Shown in pieces: positions 15,958 through 24,786 of a DNA stretch of 64,000 nt. Both the position numbers and the translations under genes were made by a program. Source of the stretch: a bacterium (GTDB taxonomy: Bacteria; JACRDZ01; JAQUKH01); NCBI GenBank assembly GCA_028719205.1, contig JAQUKH010000010.1, positions 9,440-73,439 on the forward strand. Reading direction: 5' to 3'. The notes beneath the pieces were generated by a model. The model ran no database searches, was not told the DNA's origin, and saw nothing but the letters and a program-made list of their open reading frames with translations. Each line of letters starts with the position of its first letter. Within the stretch, counting starts at the first letter, position 1.

Positions 15958-17169
15958 TTATTCTACCACTTCGACTCTTACATCGACAATCTTATCATTA
16001 TCGATTTTCCAGACCCCGTAAGAACCGCCGGTGATATCGCCGTTTTTATCAAAATTGACGGACCCTGATACGCCCTCATAATTGATATCTTTGCCTTCAG
16101 CGATTAATTTAAGCGCCTTTTTCAGGTCCAGGAAATCAACTTTTTCGCCGGGAGGATTCGCGACAAAACGCAAATTGTCGCGGATGGTTGTTCCGTCCGT
16201 ATTTCCGCCTTTCGCTATCGCGAGGGCAGTCAGGATCACGGCGTCAAAGCAGGTATCGATATATGGTTTGGGAGGCATTTCGCCGAATCTTTTTTGATAT
16301 GCCTCTTTAAATTTTTTACTTAAATTGCTTTCTACCGGCGCAGGCGCGGTTCCGTAAGTTCCATTCAGATATTTGCCACCGATATTTTTTATTATCTCGT
16401 CCGCCTTCATTCCATCCGTGAGCAGAAATTTATTGGCAAGCCCGAATTCGATCGCCTCGCGCAATATCCTTACTCCGTTTTCAGGATAGGCAATGACAAG
16501 TAAGGCATCCGGTTCGTCTTTAACGGCCTTTTGCACCTCAGAGCGGTAGCTTGGCTGGTTGGAATTAAAGGCTACGGATTCCAAGATCTTCCCGCCGATC
16601 ATTTCAAACGCGCCTTTCATGGTTTCCGCGAGGCCTTCGCCGTACGAATTATTCACATAAATAATGGATATTTTTTTAAAGCCTTGTTCCTTTGCCACGG
16701 AGGCTAGAACCTCACATTGGAGCGCGTCTGATGGAACGGTCCGGAATAAAAAGTCATTATCTTTAATGTTTGTAATTTCCGGGGAGGTTGAGGCGGGTGA
16801 AATAACAGGTATTTTTTTATTTACTGCCACTGAGGTCGCGACCGGGATAGTTTCGCCGCTTGAAAGTGCGCCTACAATGGTTACTACCTGATCAATATCA
16901 ATTAATTTTTGCGCCGCGTCCACAGCCATAGTCGGCTCGGTTTGTGAGTCTCGGTGGACCAGTTCAATTTTTCTTTTCAGGATACCGCCATTTTCATTGA
17001 TCATTTCAGCGGCAAGTATAGCGCCATTTTGGATCGCCTTTCCATAAGCGCCTAAATCCCCTGTTTGAGCCAATAGCACGCCGATCTTGATAGGTTTCTC
17101 TTCCGCCATGGACAAAAAAACAGGAGTTAACGATAAAATAATGATCATAAAAATAATTTTTTTAAGCAT
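15958..17169 (-). CDS. livK: Branched-chain amino-acid type ABC transporter substrate-binding protein
   Basis: Periplasmic type I binding protein (Leu/Ile/Val-BP family) of about 403 residues. After a signal peptide (IIFMIIILSLTPVFLSMA) the mature part begins IKIGVLLAQTGDLGAYGKA and includes VVTIVGALSSGETIPVA and VISPASTSPEIT. It presumably feeds LivHMGF; the true ligand may be an amino acid, amide or urea-like compound. The second of two close ATGs (17169) is chosen because GGAGG is directly adjacent to the first and six bases from the second. It is transcribed convergently with livGFHM. Confidence 0.92.
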   Translation of the reverse strand: MLKKIIFMIIILSLTPVFLSMAEEKPIKIGVLLAQTGDLGAYGKAIQNGAILAAEMINENGGILKRKIELVHRDSQTEPTMAVDAAQKLIDIDQVVTIVGALSSGETIPVATSVAVNKKIPVISPASTSPEITNIKDNDFLFRTVPSDALQCEVLASVAKEQGFKKISIIYVNNSYGEGLAETMKGAFEMIGGKILESVAFNSNQPSYRSEVQKAVKDEPDALLVIAYPENGVRILREAIEFGLANKFLLTDGMKADEIIKNIGGKYLNGTYGTAPAPVESNLSKKFKEAYQKRFGEMPPKPYIDTCFDAVILTALAIAKGGNTDGTTIRDNLRFVANPPGEKVDFLDLKKALKLIAEGKDINYEGVSGSVNFDKNGDITGGSYGVWKIDNDKIVDVRVEVVE

Positions 17170-17310
17170 CGGCATCCTCCTTGATTTTTTTTAAATATTA
17201 GCATAACGCCGGAATAATTTCAAGGTTTTTATACCACCCCTAATCCCCTCCTTGCCAAGGAGGGGACTAAGGGGTGGTAATTTGCGGGATTTAATCCTGA
17301 TTGGTTATGT
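17170..17310. other. Divergent intergenic region between livK and the SprA-like gene
   Basis: Carries the livK Shine-Dalgarno on the minus strand, one 48-base palindromic repeat and the upstream part of the SprA-like promoter. No other gene is apparent. Confidence 0.5.
17232..17279. repeat. Palindromic repeat, TACCACCCC family, copy 1
   Basis: TACCACCCCT ... AGGGGTGGTA with an inner CCCCTCCTT/AAGGAGGGG arm pair. It folds into one long hairpin. A close relative lies at 39335-39386. Confidence 0.85.
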
Positions 17311-17316
17311 TATAAT
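17308..17316 (+). promoter_or_regulatory. Extended -10 promoter of the SprA-like gene
   Basis: TGTTATAAT, a perfect TATAAT with an upstream TG, ends 12 bases before the ATG at 17329. There is no strong -35 box and no Shine-Dalgarno before that ATG. Confidence 0.5.
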
Positions 17317-17328
17317 TATAAATTCTGT

Positions 17329-20300
17329 ATGGTATTAAAAAGGGGTATTTTGAAAAGGATTATAATAATTTTTTTTACTTTTTACTTTTGTTTCGCGGGA
17401 TTTTCCCTGGCAGATGAGGCGCTCGGCCCATTGACAAACGTGCAGGGCGAAGGTTTAATCCCTTCCATTAGCTCGGAAGACCAGCAATCACTTATGGATA
17501 TTTCCGGCCGTAAACTTATCCGTTTTACCTTGGATGAACAAAAATTCTCCTCGCCTTATCAGCCGAATAAATATGGTTTTAAAATAGACCAGGAACTGCA
17601 GGTGAGGATCTATGGCGTGGCGCGCAGGAAATTGTTTTTTGATATTGATTATGATGACACCCGTGAGGATAAAAATAAAAACAGGATCTCGGCGATCTAT
17701 GTGGGAGATGATGATGAAATCGTTCAGCGGGCGGCTTTTGGTTATATCCCTTTAAATATTTCTGAAACAGAATTTATAGCCTATAATAAAACCACGTTTG
17801 GGCTTTATTTAGAAACCCAGTTTGACGCCGATAAAACTTTCAAAGGTAAAAAAGATTATACCGAAATTAATTATCCTGACCATATTCCCCCTCCTGTTTA
17901 TCCAAATCTGAAAATTAAGGCGCTTGCGACATTCAGCGAGACTCAGAGCGAGCGGAAAGAATTTTCAGGAACATTTGCTGAAACGAAAAAAGATATTAAA
18001 GACGCGGAATATATAAAAAATCGTTATTATCGTGTTTATGAAAATATAAATGAACTCCCGATAAAAGATGTTAAAATTTATCTTGATGACCGGAATTCGG
18101 CCAATAATTTTAATACAGATCATTTTATAGCTTCAGGGACGGACGGCAGTAATTATGAAGGAGAATTTGATGAACTTAAAAGCGGCAATGATTATACATT
18201 TGATGAAAAGACAGGCAAGATCAGTTTTTTTATTCAAATACAGGAAAATTATGTAATAGCGGTAAATTACAATGATGCAAGCGGGAAAAGGTATGAACAT
18301 AAAATTATCCGGGATCAAAATGATTCAGAGTACTTTTGGCGGTACAGGGTGCGGAATATTTATTTTTTAGGCAGTAAAAATATTGATCCGAGATTCTTTT
18401 CCTTAAAAATAATAGATCTATTCGGCAGGGAAAAAGACCCGAATACATCAAGAGAATATATTGATATTCTGGGGCTGGATAATGATCCAAAAGATGGAAG
18501 GATAGATCCAAAAAACATAGATTACGATTACGGCATTTTGATTTTTCCCGGGGACTTGCCTTTCCAGGTTTTGAATCCGTCTATTTATACAAAAACTCCG
18601 GTTCCGGAATTTATCCTCAATGTAAATTACAGGGCTTATACAAAAGAATATTTTTTAAGGCCCGGGATAGTTACCGGCAGTGAAAAGATCTATCTCAAAC
18701 AAAAGCTATTAGCAAGAGGTGTGGACTATAATATTGATTATAATATCGGCCTGCTTACATTCTTAATAAAAATAGAAGAGGACGCGAAGATAATCGCGGA
18801 TTATGAATATTTTCCGTTTGGAACCGGTTCCCAAAGCACTATAATGGGCGTGCGCGCGGAATACGAGCCGACACAGAACCTCGCTGTCGGGGCCACATAT
18901 ATTGCGGAAAACGGACTTGAGATGAAAACCGGTTTCCCGCAGGCCAAAGAATCTCCGAACAAAGATATAATTTTAGGCGTGGATGCTAATATAAAGTTTA
19001 ATATTGAAGATATGCATGTGAACATTCTTGGCGAAATTGCCAAGTCGTCGTTTGATCCTAATACCAATAACAGGCTGTCAATAAATAATATGGAGGAAGA
19101 TAAAGTATCGGATGAAATATCAACCAATACTGAAAATTGGTCTGTTGTCTCGAGTAATCCCGCGGGTGAAATATCCAGGAGTGATTTTCTGGAAATAAAT
19201 GAAATAAATATCAGCCACGATGAAGAAGAAAGCGGAAGATCGTTGTATTTAAAAAATCAAGGATCAAACTGGGCAGGGACAATGTACAGTTTTTCAAAAA
19301 AGGCATTGGATTTCAGTAAGCGGGAATATATTGAAATCTGGATAAAAAGCGACACAAAAAGCGGCATTTTAAATATTGATATGGGACAGATAAATGAGGA
19401 TATGAACGGAAACGGAGTTTTAGATACGGAAGATAAAGACGGAGACGGGAAATTGGGTAAAGATGAAGATACGGGTTTTGATTATTATGGTGAATTGGCG
19501 GGAAAGGGTAATAAGAAGCTTGATACGGAAGATCTGGATGGGGATGGTTTTCTGGAAACCAATGATAATTATTTTAATTTTCAATTGGATCTGACAAATT
19601 TTCCCAATAATATTGATCCGCAATGGCTCGGCCGGTCTGAAAATGGATTTACTTTATTAAGTATTCCCTTAAGTTCCGCATCAAAGACAGGCGCGGCTGA
19701 TTGGGAGCTGGTTAAGTACCTGCGTTTGTGGCTTAAAGGAGGGGGGGATGTAACAATAAATACATTACAAGTTGTCGGCCGCAGTTGGGATGTGGGTAAG
19801 GTAAAACTGGCTAACGGAACAATAGAAGAAAACGAAAGATTCGCTGTAAGGTTGAACAATGAGGGCGGGGCGGGAATAATATTGGACAATTCCGAGTTAT
19901 TAAATAATAACTATGTGAATTACAGCCTGATGATGGCGTATTCTCTGCGTTCAAAAGAAGAAGGGTCTACCCAATGGGATTTTTCAGAACTTATGGATTT
20001 TTCATCATACAGGGCTTTGCATTTCTGGCTGAAACAGGATGCCGGGCAAGCCGCGGATGATGAAGTGTTTTTTATACGGCTTGGGGTTGATGAAGATAAT
20101 TATTATGAATTTACAACCCCTGTAAAGGATATTCCAAATAGTTGGGATTATGACGGGGTTGATATCGGCCTGGATGACGCTGATGGCGATAAAATTCCGG
20201 ATGGATTAAAAAGGACAGGGAACCTTGTTTCTCTTTATAAAATAAAATTTATCCGTGTTGGTGTCAGAAACCCCGGATCCGATGTCCCTGGTAAAAGAAA

Positions 20301-22005
20301 AATTTATCTGGATGAGATAATGCTGAAAGACCGGATAAAAAAGAGCGGCGAGGCAAGAAAAGTTTCATTAAAAACGGAGCTTGAGGATAAAATGGATCTG
20401 TTCTTTGATTTCAGGCAATGGGATCAGGATTTTAAAACCATCGGGCGTGATATGGAAACACAAAAAAGGGATATGCTGCGCGCTATAAGTAATATAACAT
20501 TTCTGGAATTCCTGCCAATTACTTTAAATCTGGAAAAAGAAAATAAGGCCCCGAAGGAGGATAAATACGGTGTTTTATCTCTGGAAGAGCTTAATGAGAC
20601 AAAAAGTTCAAAAGGCGGAGTGAACGCGGCCCTGAAATTGCCGAAAAACCCGAGATTTCTGACGTTTAACTACGAAGACAACAATACAAAGGAAATAAGC
20701 CTCCAGCGAAAAACGAACCAGGATATTTATACCTATGGTTTTGAATATAATATTCCTCAATATACTCTCATAGACCGGTTGAAATTTAATCTTGGATTAA
20801 AACGTTTTAGAGAGGCACAGGATTATGAAATGGAAGGATTTTCCAGATTCCATAATTCCGATAACCGCTCATTAGGGATCGGTTATTCTCCCGTTAAATA
20901 TCTTGATATGGATTATTCATGGCGCAAGATCAAAGAAATAACCGAAGAAAGCGGCTGGTATCCTTTAAACCGTGACCAATGGGGAGGGGTAAATATTGAA
21001 CCATTTAAAAATTTAAACGGGTTGCACAGCAGAATAAAAAGTTCAGTCGATTATAAGGAAAGATTTTTGACAGGTTCGGAAGCCGGTTCAAAAAACGCGA
21101 ATATCGCGGGAGAGGCGGAATGGCAATTAGACGCGAGGCCGAGCAATTGGTGGCGGAATATAAATCCTTTATCATTCAGCCAGACTGTCAGGGCGAGAAA
21201 ATCCGCGATATTTGATAATATTAATAATGGGACCGGATTTTCGACACTAGTGAAAAAACTCAGGGATGGAATAATTACCGGGCAGGACCTGTCGGCAAAA
21301 GAAATTACCATGGAAAATTATTACGCGCTCGGCTCCAGATATAATTTGAGCACGCCTCTGGTTGTCAATGCCAGATACAGCCTGGGCCGGGAAAAACAGA
21401 CGATCTTCGAAAGTATTTTTAATACGCGCACGAGGATTTCATCGGCGGGAATGAATTATGACCTGAAATCGGATCTGTATTTCTGGGATAGGATCACTGA
21501 ATACGCGAATTTGAGTATGGATTACAGCCATAAAAAGATCCTGAAAGATGACATTTCTGAAAAGACCGTTTCTAATCCTTCGTTTTCATTTTTGGCCGGA
21601 TGGACTAAGCGTTTTTCAACTAATTATTATTTCTCTTACAGGGAGGAAAAGGAGAATGTTTACAGTGAGTTAAGGGTTAAAGAACTAAAGGCGTATGAGC
21701 CCAATCTGGAATTAATATATAAATTTGACCTGCCCCGCGCGCTTCGTTTTGCCAAAAGGCAGATCGATTTCACGAACCGCGCCAGGTGGCGTACGGGCCT
21801 AAAAATGGAAATAATAAACACAAAAGATTATGTTGAATACGATTCGAGCAGAAAATATAATTATAATACAAAGTTTGATTATGACTTGACTGAATTTGTA
21901 ACGTTCAATATTTCTTTTGATTATGAAATATTCAAGAATAAATCCCAGCTTGAAAAAGATTACAGTCTCCTCAAGGTATCCAGCGAATGCGTGATCACGT
22001 TCTGA
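17329..22005 (+). CDS. SprA-like giant outer-membrane protein
   Basis: A 1558-residue exported protein: signal peptide (IIIIFFTFYFCFAGFSLA), then long beta-rich regions ending in a terminal Phe (SSECVITF), as expected of an outer-membrane beta-barrel. Residues about 70-220 resemble the N-terminal part of SprA, the T9SS translocon: a DYDDTREDKNKNRISAIYVG segment, DDDEIVQRAAFG, FSETQSERKEFSG and a later KNRYYRVYENI. Two Asp-rich calcium-loop-like stretches (about 690-748, e.g. EDKDGDGKLG and EDLDGDGFLE) interrupt it. Family SprA proteins usually exceed 2000 residues, so this is short. A TTG at 17350 after an AAAGGGG is an alternative start. The assignment is from remembered family patterns and moderate. 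Confidence 0.6.
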   Translation: MVLKRGILKRIIIIFFTFYFCFAGFSLADEALGPLTNVQGEGLIPSISSEDQQSLMDISGRKLIRFTLDEQKFSSPYQPNKYGFKIDQELQVRIYGVARRKLFFDIDYDDTREDKNKNRISAIYVGDDDEIVQRAAFGYIPLNISETEFIAYNKTTFGLYLETQFDADKTFKGKKDYTEINYPDHIPPPVYPNLKIKALATFSETQSERKEFSGTFAETKKDIKDAEYIKNRYYRVYENINELPIKDVKIYLDDRNSANNFNTDHFIASGTDGSNYEGEFDELKSGNDYTFDEKTGKISFFIQIQENYVIAVNYNDASGKRYEHKIIRDQNDSEYFWRYRVRNIYFLGSKNIDPRFFSLKIIDLFGREKDPNTSREYIDILGLDNDPKDGRIDPKNIDYDYGILIFPGDLPFQVLNPSIYTKTPVPEFILNVNYRAYTKEYFLRPGIVTGSEKIYLKQKLLARGVDYNIDYNIGLLTFLIKIEEDAKIIADYEYFPFGTGSQSTIMGVRAEYEPTQNLAVGATYIAENGLEMKTGFPQAKESPNKDIILGVDANIKFNIEDMHVNILGEIAKSSFDPNTNNRLSINNMEEDKVSDEISTNTENWSVVSSNPAGEISRSDFLEINEINISHDEEESGRSLYLKNQGSNWAGTMYSFSKKALDFSKREYIEIWIKSDTKSGILNIDMGQINEDMNGNGVLDTEDKDGDGKLGKDEDTGFDYYGELAGKGNKKLDTEDLDGDGFLETNDNYFNFQLDLTNFPNNIDPQWLGRSENGFTLLSIPLSSASKTGAADWELVKYLRLWLKGGGDVTINTLQVVGRSWDVGKVKLANGTIEENERFAVRLNNEGGAGIILDNSELLNNNYVNYSLMMAYSLRSKEEGSTQWDFSELMDFSSYRALHFWLKQDAGQAADDEVFFIRLGVDEDNYYEFTTPVKDIPNSWDYDGVDIGLDDADGDKIPDGLKRTGNLVSLYKIKFIRVGVRNPGSDVPGKRKIYLDEIMLKDRIKKSGEARKVSLKTELEDKMDLFFDFRQWDQDFKTIGRDMETQKRDMLRAISNITFLEFLPITLNLEKENKAPKEDKYGVLSLEELNETKSSKGGVNAALKLPKNPRFLTFNYEDNNTKEISLQRKTNQDIYTYGFEYNIPQYTLIDRLKFNLGLKRFREAQDYEMEGFSRFHNSDNRSLGIGYSPVKYLDMDYSWRKIKEITEESGWYPLNRDQWGGVNIEPFKNLNGLHSRIKSSVDYKERFLTGSEAGSKNANIAGEAEWQLDARPSNWWRNINPLSFSQTVRARKSAIFDNINNGTGFSTLVKKLRDGIITGQDLSAKEITMENYYALGSRYNLSTPLVVNARYSLGREKQTIFESIFNTRTRISSAGMNYDLKSDLYFWDRITEYANLSMDYSHKKILKDDISEKTVSNPSFSFLAGWTKRFSTNYYFSYREEKENVYSELRVKELKAYEPNLELIYKFDLPRALRFAKRQIDFTNRARWRTGLKMEIINTKDYVEYDSSRKYNYNTKFDYDLTEFVTFNISFDYEIFKNKSQLEKDYSLLKVSSECVITF

Positions 22006-22023
22006 ATTATATCTAATAAAAAC

Positions 22024-22053
22024 TTGACAGTATAAAAGGTTTAGAGAGATAAT
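22024..22053 (+). promoter_or_regulatory. Sigma-70 type promoter of the metallo-hydrolase gene
   Basis: TTGACA at 22024-22029, an 18-base spacer, and GATAAT at 22048-22053. The ATG at 22065 lies 12 bases after the -10 box, and no Shine-Dalgarno is present, so the message is predicted to be almost leaderless. Confidence 0.65.
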
Positions 22054-22064
22054 AAAGTTAATTT

Positions 22065-22817
22065 ATGAATAAATTAAAAATAACCTTTCTAGGTACGAAC
22101 GGTTGGTATGACACGAAAACAGGGAATACGGTTTGTATTTTGATCGAATGCCCTGAATATTATATTGTTCTGGACGCGGGAAACGGGTTGGGAAAATTGG
22201 ACAGGCATATCAACCAGACTAAACCCGTTTATATTTTTTTAAGCCATTTTCATTTAGACCATATTATAGGATTACATACACTGCCTAAATTCAGGTTTAA
22301 AAAGAAATTAAGCATAATCGGGCAAAAGGGGACAAGGGATATTTTGAAAATTTTCTTGAATTGGCCGTTTACTCTTCCAAGAAAAAATCTGAAATTTAAA
22401 AGCGAAATAATCGAAGTGCCGGAAGGATTAAAGAAACTTCCGTTCAAAGCTGAAGTATTACCGATGCTTCATGCTTCACCGACATTGGGAATAAGGCTGG
22501 AAATTGAAGGTAAGATAATCACGTATTGCCCTGATACCGGTTACTGCAAAAATGCGGTTGAATTAGCGAGAAACGCGGATCTGGTTATAACAGAGTGCGC
22601 GTATACTGTGGATTTTAACGTAAAAAACTGGCCGCATCTGAATCCGGAAACAGCAGCAAATATCGCGAAAGAATCCGGGGCAAAAAAACTTGCTCTTGTA
22701 CATTTCGATGCGGAGAAGTATCCGGACTTTAAATCAAGAAAAATAGCCGGATCAATAGCCAAAAAAATATTCTCTAGAACTATCGCGAGCCGTGATAATA
22801 TGGAAATAGAAATTTAA
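22065..22817 (+). CDS. MBL-fold metallo-hydrolase (RNase Z-like subfamily)
   Basis: A 250-residue metallo-beta-lactamase-fold protein. The metal-binding signature HFHLDH is at 61-66 (H61, H63, D65, H66), with later ligands plausibly H155 in MLHASP, D176 and H225 in LVHFDAEKY. The N-terminal FLGTNGWYDTKTGNT loop is of the RNase Z/AtsA type. The substrate cannot be assigned. Fourteen bases later the radical SAM gene begins, so the two are likely an operon. Confidence 0.8.
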   Translation: MNKLKITFLGTNGWYDTKTGNTVCILIECPEYYIVLDAGNGLGKLDRHINQTKPVYIFLSHFHLDHIIGLHTLPKFRFKKKLSIIGQKGTRDILKIFLNWPFTLPRKNLKFKSEIIEVPEGLKKLPFKAEVLPMLHASPTLGIRLEIEGKIITYCPDTGYCKNAVELARNADLVITECAYTVDFNVKNWPHLNPETAANIAKESGAKKLALVHFDAEKYPDFKSRKIAGSIAKKIFSRTIASRDNMEIEI

Positions 22818-22831
22818 TAAGGAGGCGAAAA

Positions 22832-23824
22832 ATGAAAGAAGCCTTATTTTATGAAAAACTGGATAATGAAAAAGTTAAGTGCCTGCTTTGTCCGAAACAC
22901 TGCGTAATTGCTCCCGGTAAATCAGGATTCTGCAGGTCCAGGGAAAATACCGGCGGAATACTTTACGCGGTTAATTACGGTCAAACCGCGTCACATCCCT
23001 GCCTTGACCCGATAGAAAAAAAACCACTGTACCATTTTTATCCGGGGTCTTTGATACTTTCTCTTGGGGCTAACAGTTGTAATCTTGCCTGCGAAAATTG
23101 CCAGAACTGGACCATCTCCCAGATCGATGTAAAAACGATTCCGGTTTCTCCAAAAGAATTGGTTGCCCTGGCGAAGGAAAATAATTCACTTGGTTTAGCC
23201 TATACATACACCGAACCTTTTACATGGTATGAATTTATTCTGGAGACCGCGCAGTTGATAAAGGAGGCGGGGCTTAAAAATGTTATCGTGACCAATGGAT
23301 ATGTGGAAGAGGAACCGTTAAAAAAACTTCTTCCTTTTATTGATGCTTTAAATATTGATATTAAATCAATGGATGAAAATTTTTATAAAAATATATGCCA
23401 TGCTAAACTTGGGCCGGTTTTAAAGGCAACTGAATTAGCTAATAAAACCTCTCATGTAGAGTTAACCAATCTCGTGATCCCTACGTTAAACGACAAAAAA
23501 GAGGATTTTGAAAAACTGGTAAATTGGATCTCTGAAAAATTAGGGCCTGATACCCCACTCCATTTCTCAAGGTATTTTCCGAATTATAAAATGAAGATTC
23601 CTCCAACGGATATTTCAAGTTTGGAATTAGCGAGAAAAATAGCCAGGGAGAAACTGAATTATGTCTATATAGGGAATATCGCGGATGTTTCGGCTAATAC
23701 TACTTATTGCCCGAATTGTAATAATGAACTTATCCGGAGGATAGGGTATACAATTAGAAAAATCGGATTAAAAGAAGGGAAATGCGTAAAATGCGAAAAC
23801 AAAATTGCCGGAATTGGATTATAA
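22832..23824 (+). CDS. amrS: AmrS-type radical SAM enzyme (AmmeMemoRadiSam system)
   Basis: Radical SAM protein of 330 residues related to pyruvate-formate-lyase activating enzymes. The [4Fe-4S]-binding CNLACENC is at C83, C87 and C90. The N-terminal cysteine-rich CLLCPKHCVIAPGKSGFC, the YGQTASHPCLDPIEKKPLYH segment and the C-terminal CPNC...CVKC pairs are typical of AmrS. In other genomes it is linked with AMMECR1 and Memo proteins of unknown reaction; neither lies nearby. GGAGG precedes the ATG. Confidence 0.85.
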   Translation: MKEALFYEKLDNEKVKCLLCPKHCVIAPGKSGFCRSRENTGGILYAVNYGQTASHPCLDPIEKKPLYHFYPGSLILSLGANSCNLACENCQNWTISQIDVKTIPVSPKELVALAKENNSLGLAYTYTEPFTWYEFILETAQLIKEAGLKNVIVTNGYVEEEPLKKLLPFIDALNIDIKSMDENFYKNICHAKLGPVLKATELANKTSHVELTNLVIPTLNDKKEDFEKLVNWISEKLGPDTPLHFSRYFPNYKMKIPPTDISSLELARKIAREKLNYVYIGNIADVSANTTYCPNCNNELIRRIGYTIRKIGLKEGKCVKCENKIAGIGL

Positions 23825-24786
23825 CATTCATTATTTTTTTTGTGTTATTGAATGTTTCATGTGGTAAATACAAAAAAACCGAAGAAACTAAGTTTATAAT
23901 GGGCACTATAGTTAATGTTAAGATCTATCAGACAGATGAAGGTAAAGCCAAAACGGTGATAAAAAAAGCGTTTGATGAAATGGAGCGGGTGGACCGGGTT
24001 TTCAGTAATTTCAAAGAAGATAGTTTTATCTCAAAGATAAACAGGAACAGCGGAACATGGGTTGAGGTACCGGAAGAGGTTGTCGAATTGATAGAGCGAT
24101 CTTTGAAATATTCCGCCTTAACTGACGGCGCGTTTGATATTTCTATCGCTCCGATAGTAGATCTCTGGGGATTCGGTCCGGCTAAGAAACATTATATTCC
24201 GACAGAAAAAGAAATTTCCGATACGCTTCCATTAGTTAATTATAAAAATATAGAGATCGATAAAGAGAAGAACAGGATCAAAATAAAAACCGGAATGCGG
24301 TTAGAGCCCGGAGGCATAGCCAAGATTTACGCGTTAGAACGAGCGGTGAAGGTTATTAAAGAATCCGGTATAAAAACCGCGCTTGTCAATGCGGGCGGGG
24401 ATATTTACGCCCTGGGAGAAAAACAAAAAGGTGAGCCTTTTAAAATCGGTATCCAGCATCCGAGGAACGATGAAGAGATATTAGTAAATCTTAAAGTTTC
24501 GGATGCCGCGATTATTACCTCAGGGGATTATGAAAATTATTTTATTGAAAATGATAAAAGGTATCATCATATCTTTGATCCAAAAACAGGGCATTCAGGC
24601 AACCTGTGCCAGAGTGTCACGATAGTTTCTAAAGATATGTCTATTCCCTCAACCGGGATTTTTGTCCTTGGGCCTGAAAAGGGAATAAAATTGGTAGAAT
24701 CTATTCCGGGAGCAGAATGTTTGATAGTAGATAGTTCCGGGAAAATTTTCAAATCAAAGGGATTTGATAAATATATAGCAAAATAA
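23782..24786 (+). CDS. apbE: FAD:protein FMN transferase lipoprotein
   Basis: Transfers FMN from FAD onto threonines of Na+-NQR/RNF subunits and other flavoproteins at the outer face of the inner membrane. The 334 residues begin with a lipoprotein signal (FFVLLNVSC lipobox). ApbE motifs follow: FIMGTIVNVKIYQ, DRVFSNF, LTDGAFDISIAPIVDLWGFG, EPGGIAKIYALE and the metal-binding HHIFDPKTG. It overlaps amrS by 43 bases. A second ATG at 23791 is also possible. Candidate target electron-transfer proteins include an RnfB-like fusion at 45355, though no RnfG/D-type target is in the window. Confidence 0.92.
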   Translation: MRKMRKQNCRNWIITFIIFFVLLNVSCGKYKKTEETKFIMGTIVNVKIYQTDEGKAKTVIKKAFDEMERVDRVFSNFKEDSFISKINRNSGTWVEVPEEVVELIERSLKYSALTDGAFDISIAPIVDLWGFGPAKKHYIPTEKEISDTLPLVNYKNIEIDKEKNRIKIKTGMRLEPGGIAKIYALERAVKVIKESGIKTALVNAGGDIYALGEKQKGEPFKIGIQHPRNDEEILVNLKVSDAAIITSGDYENYFIENDKRYHHIFDPKTGHSGNLCQSVTIVSKDMSIPSTGIFVLGPEKGIKLVESIPGAECLIVDSSGKIFKSKGFDKYIAK

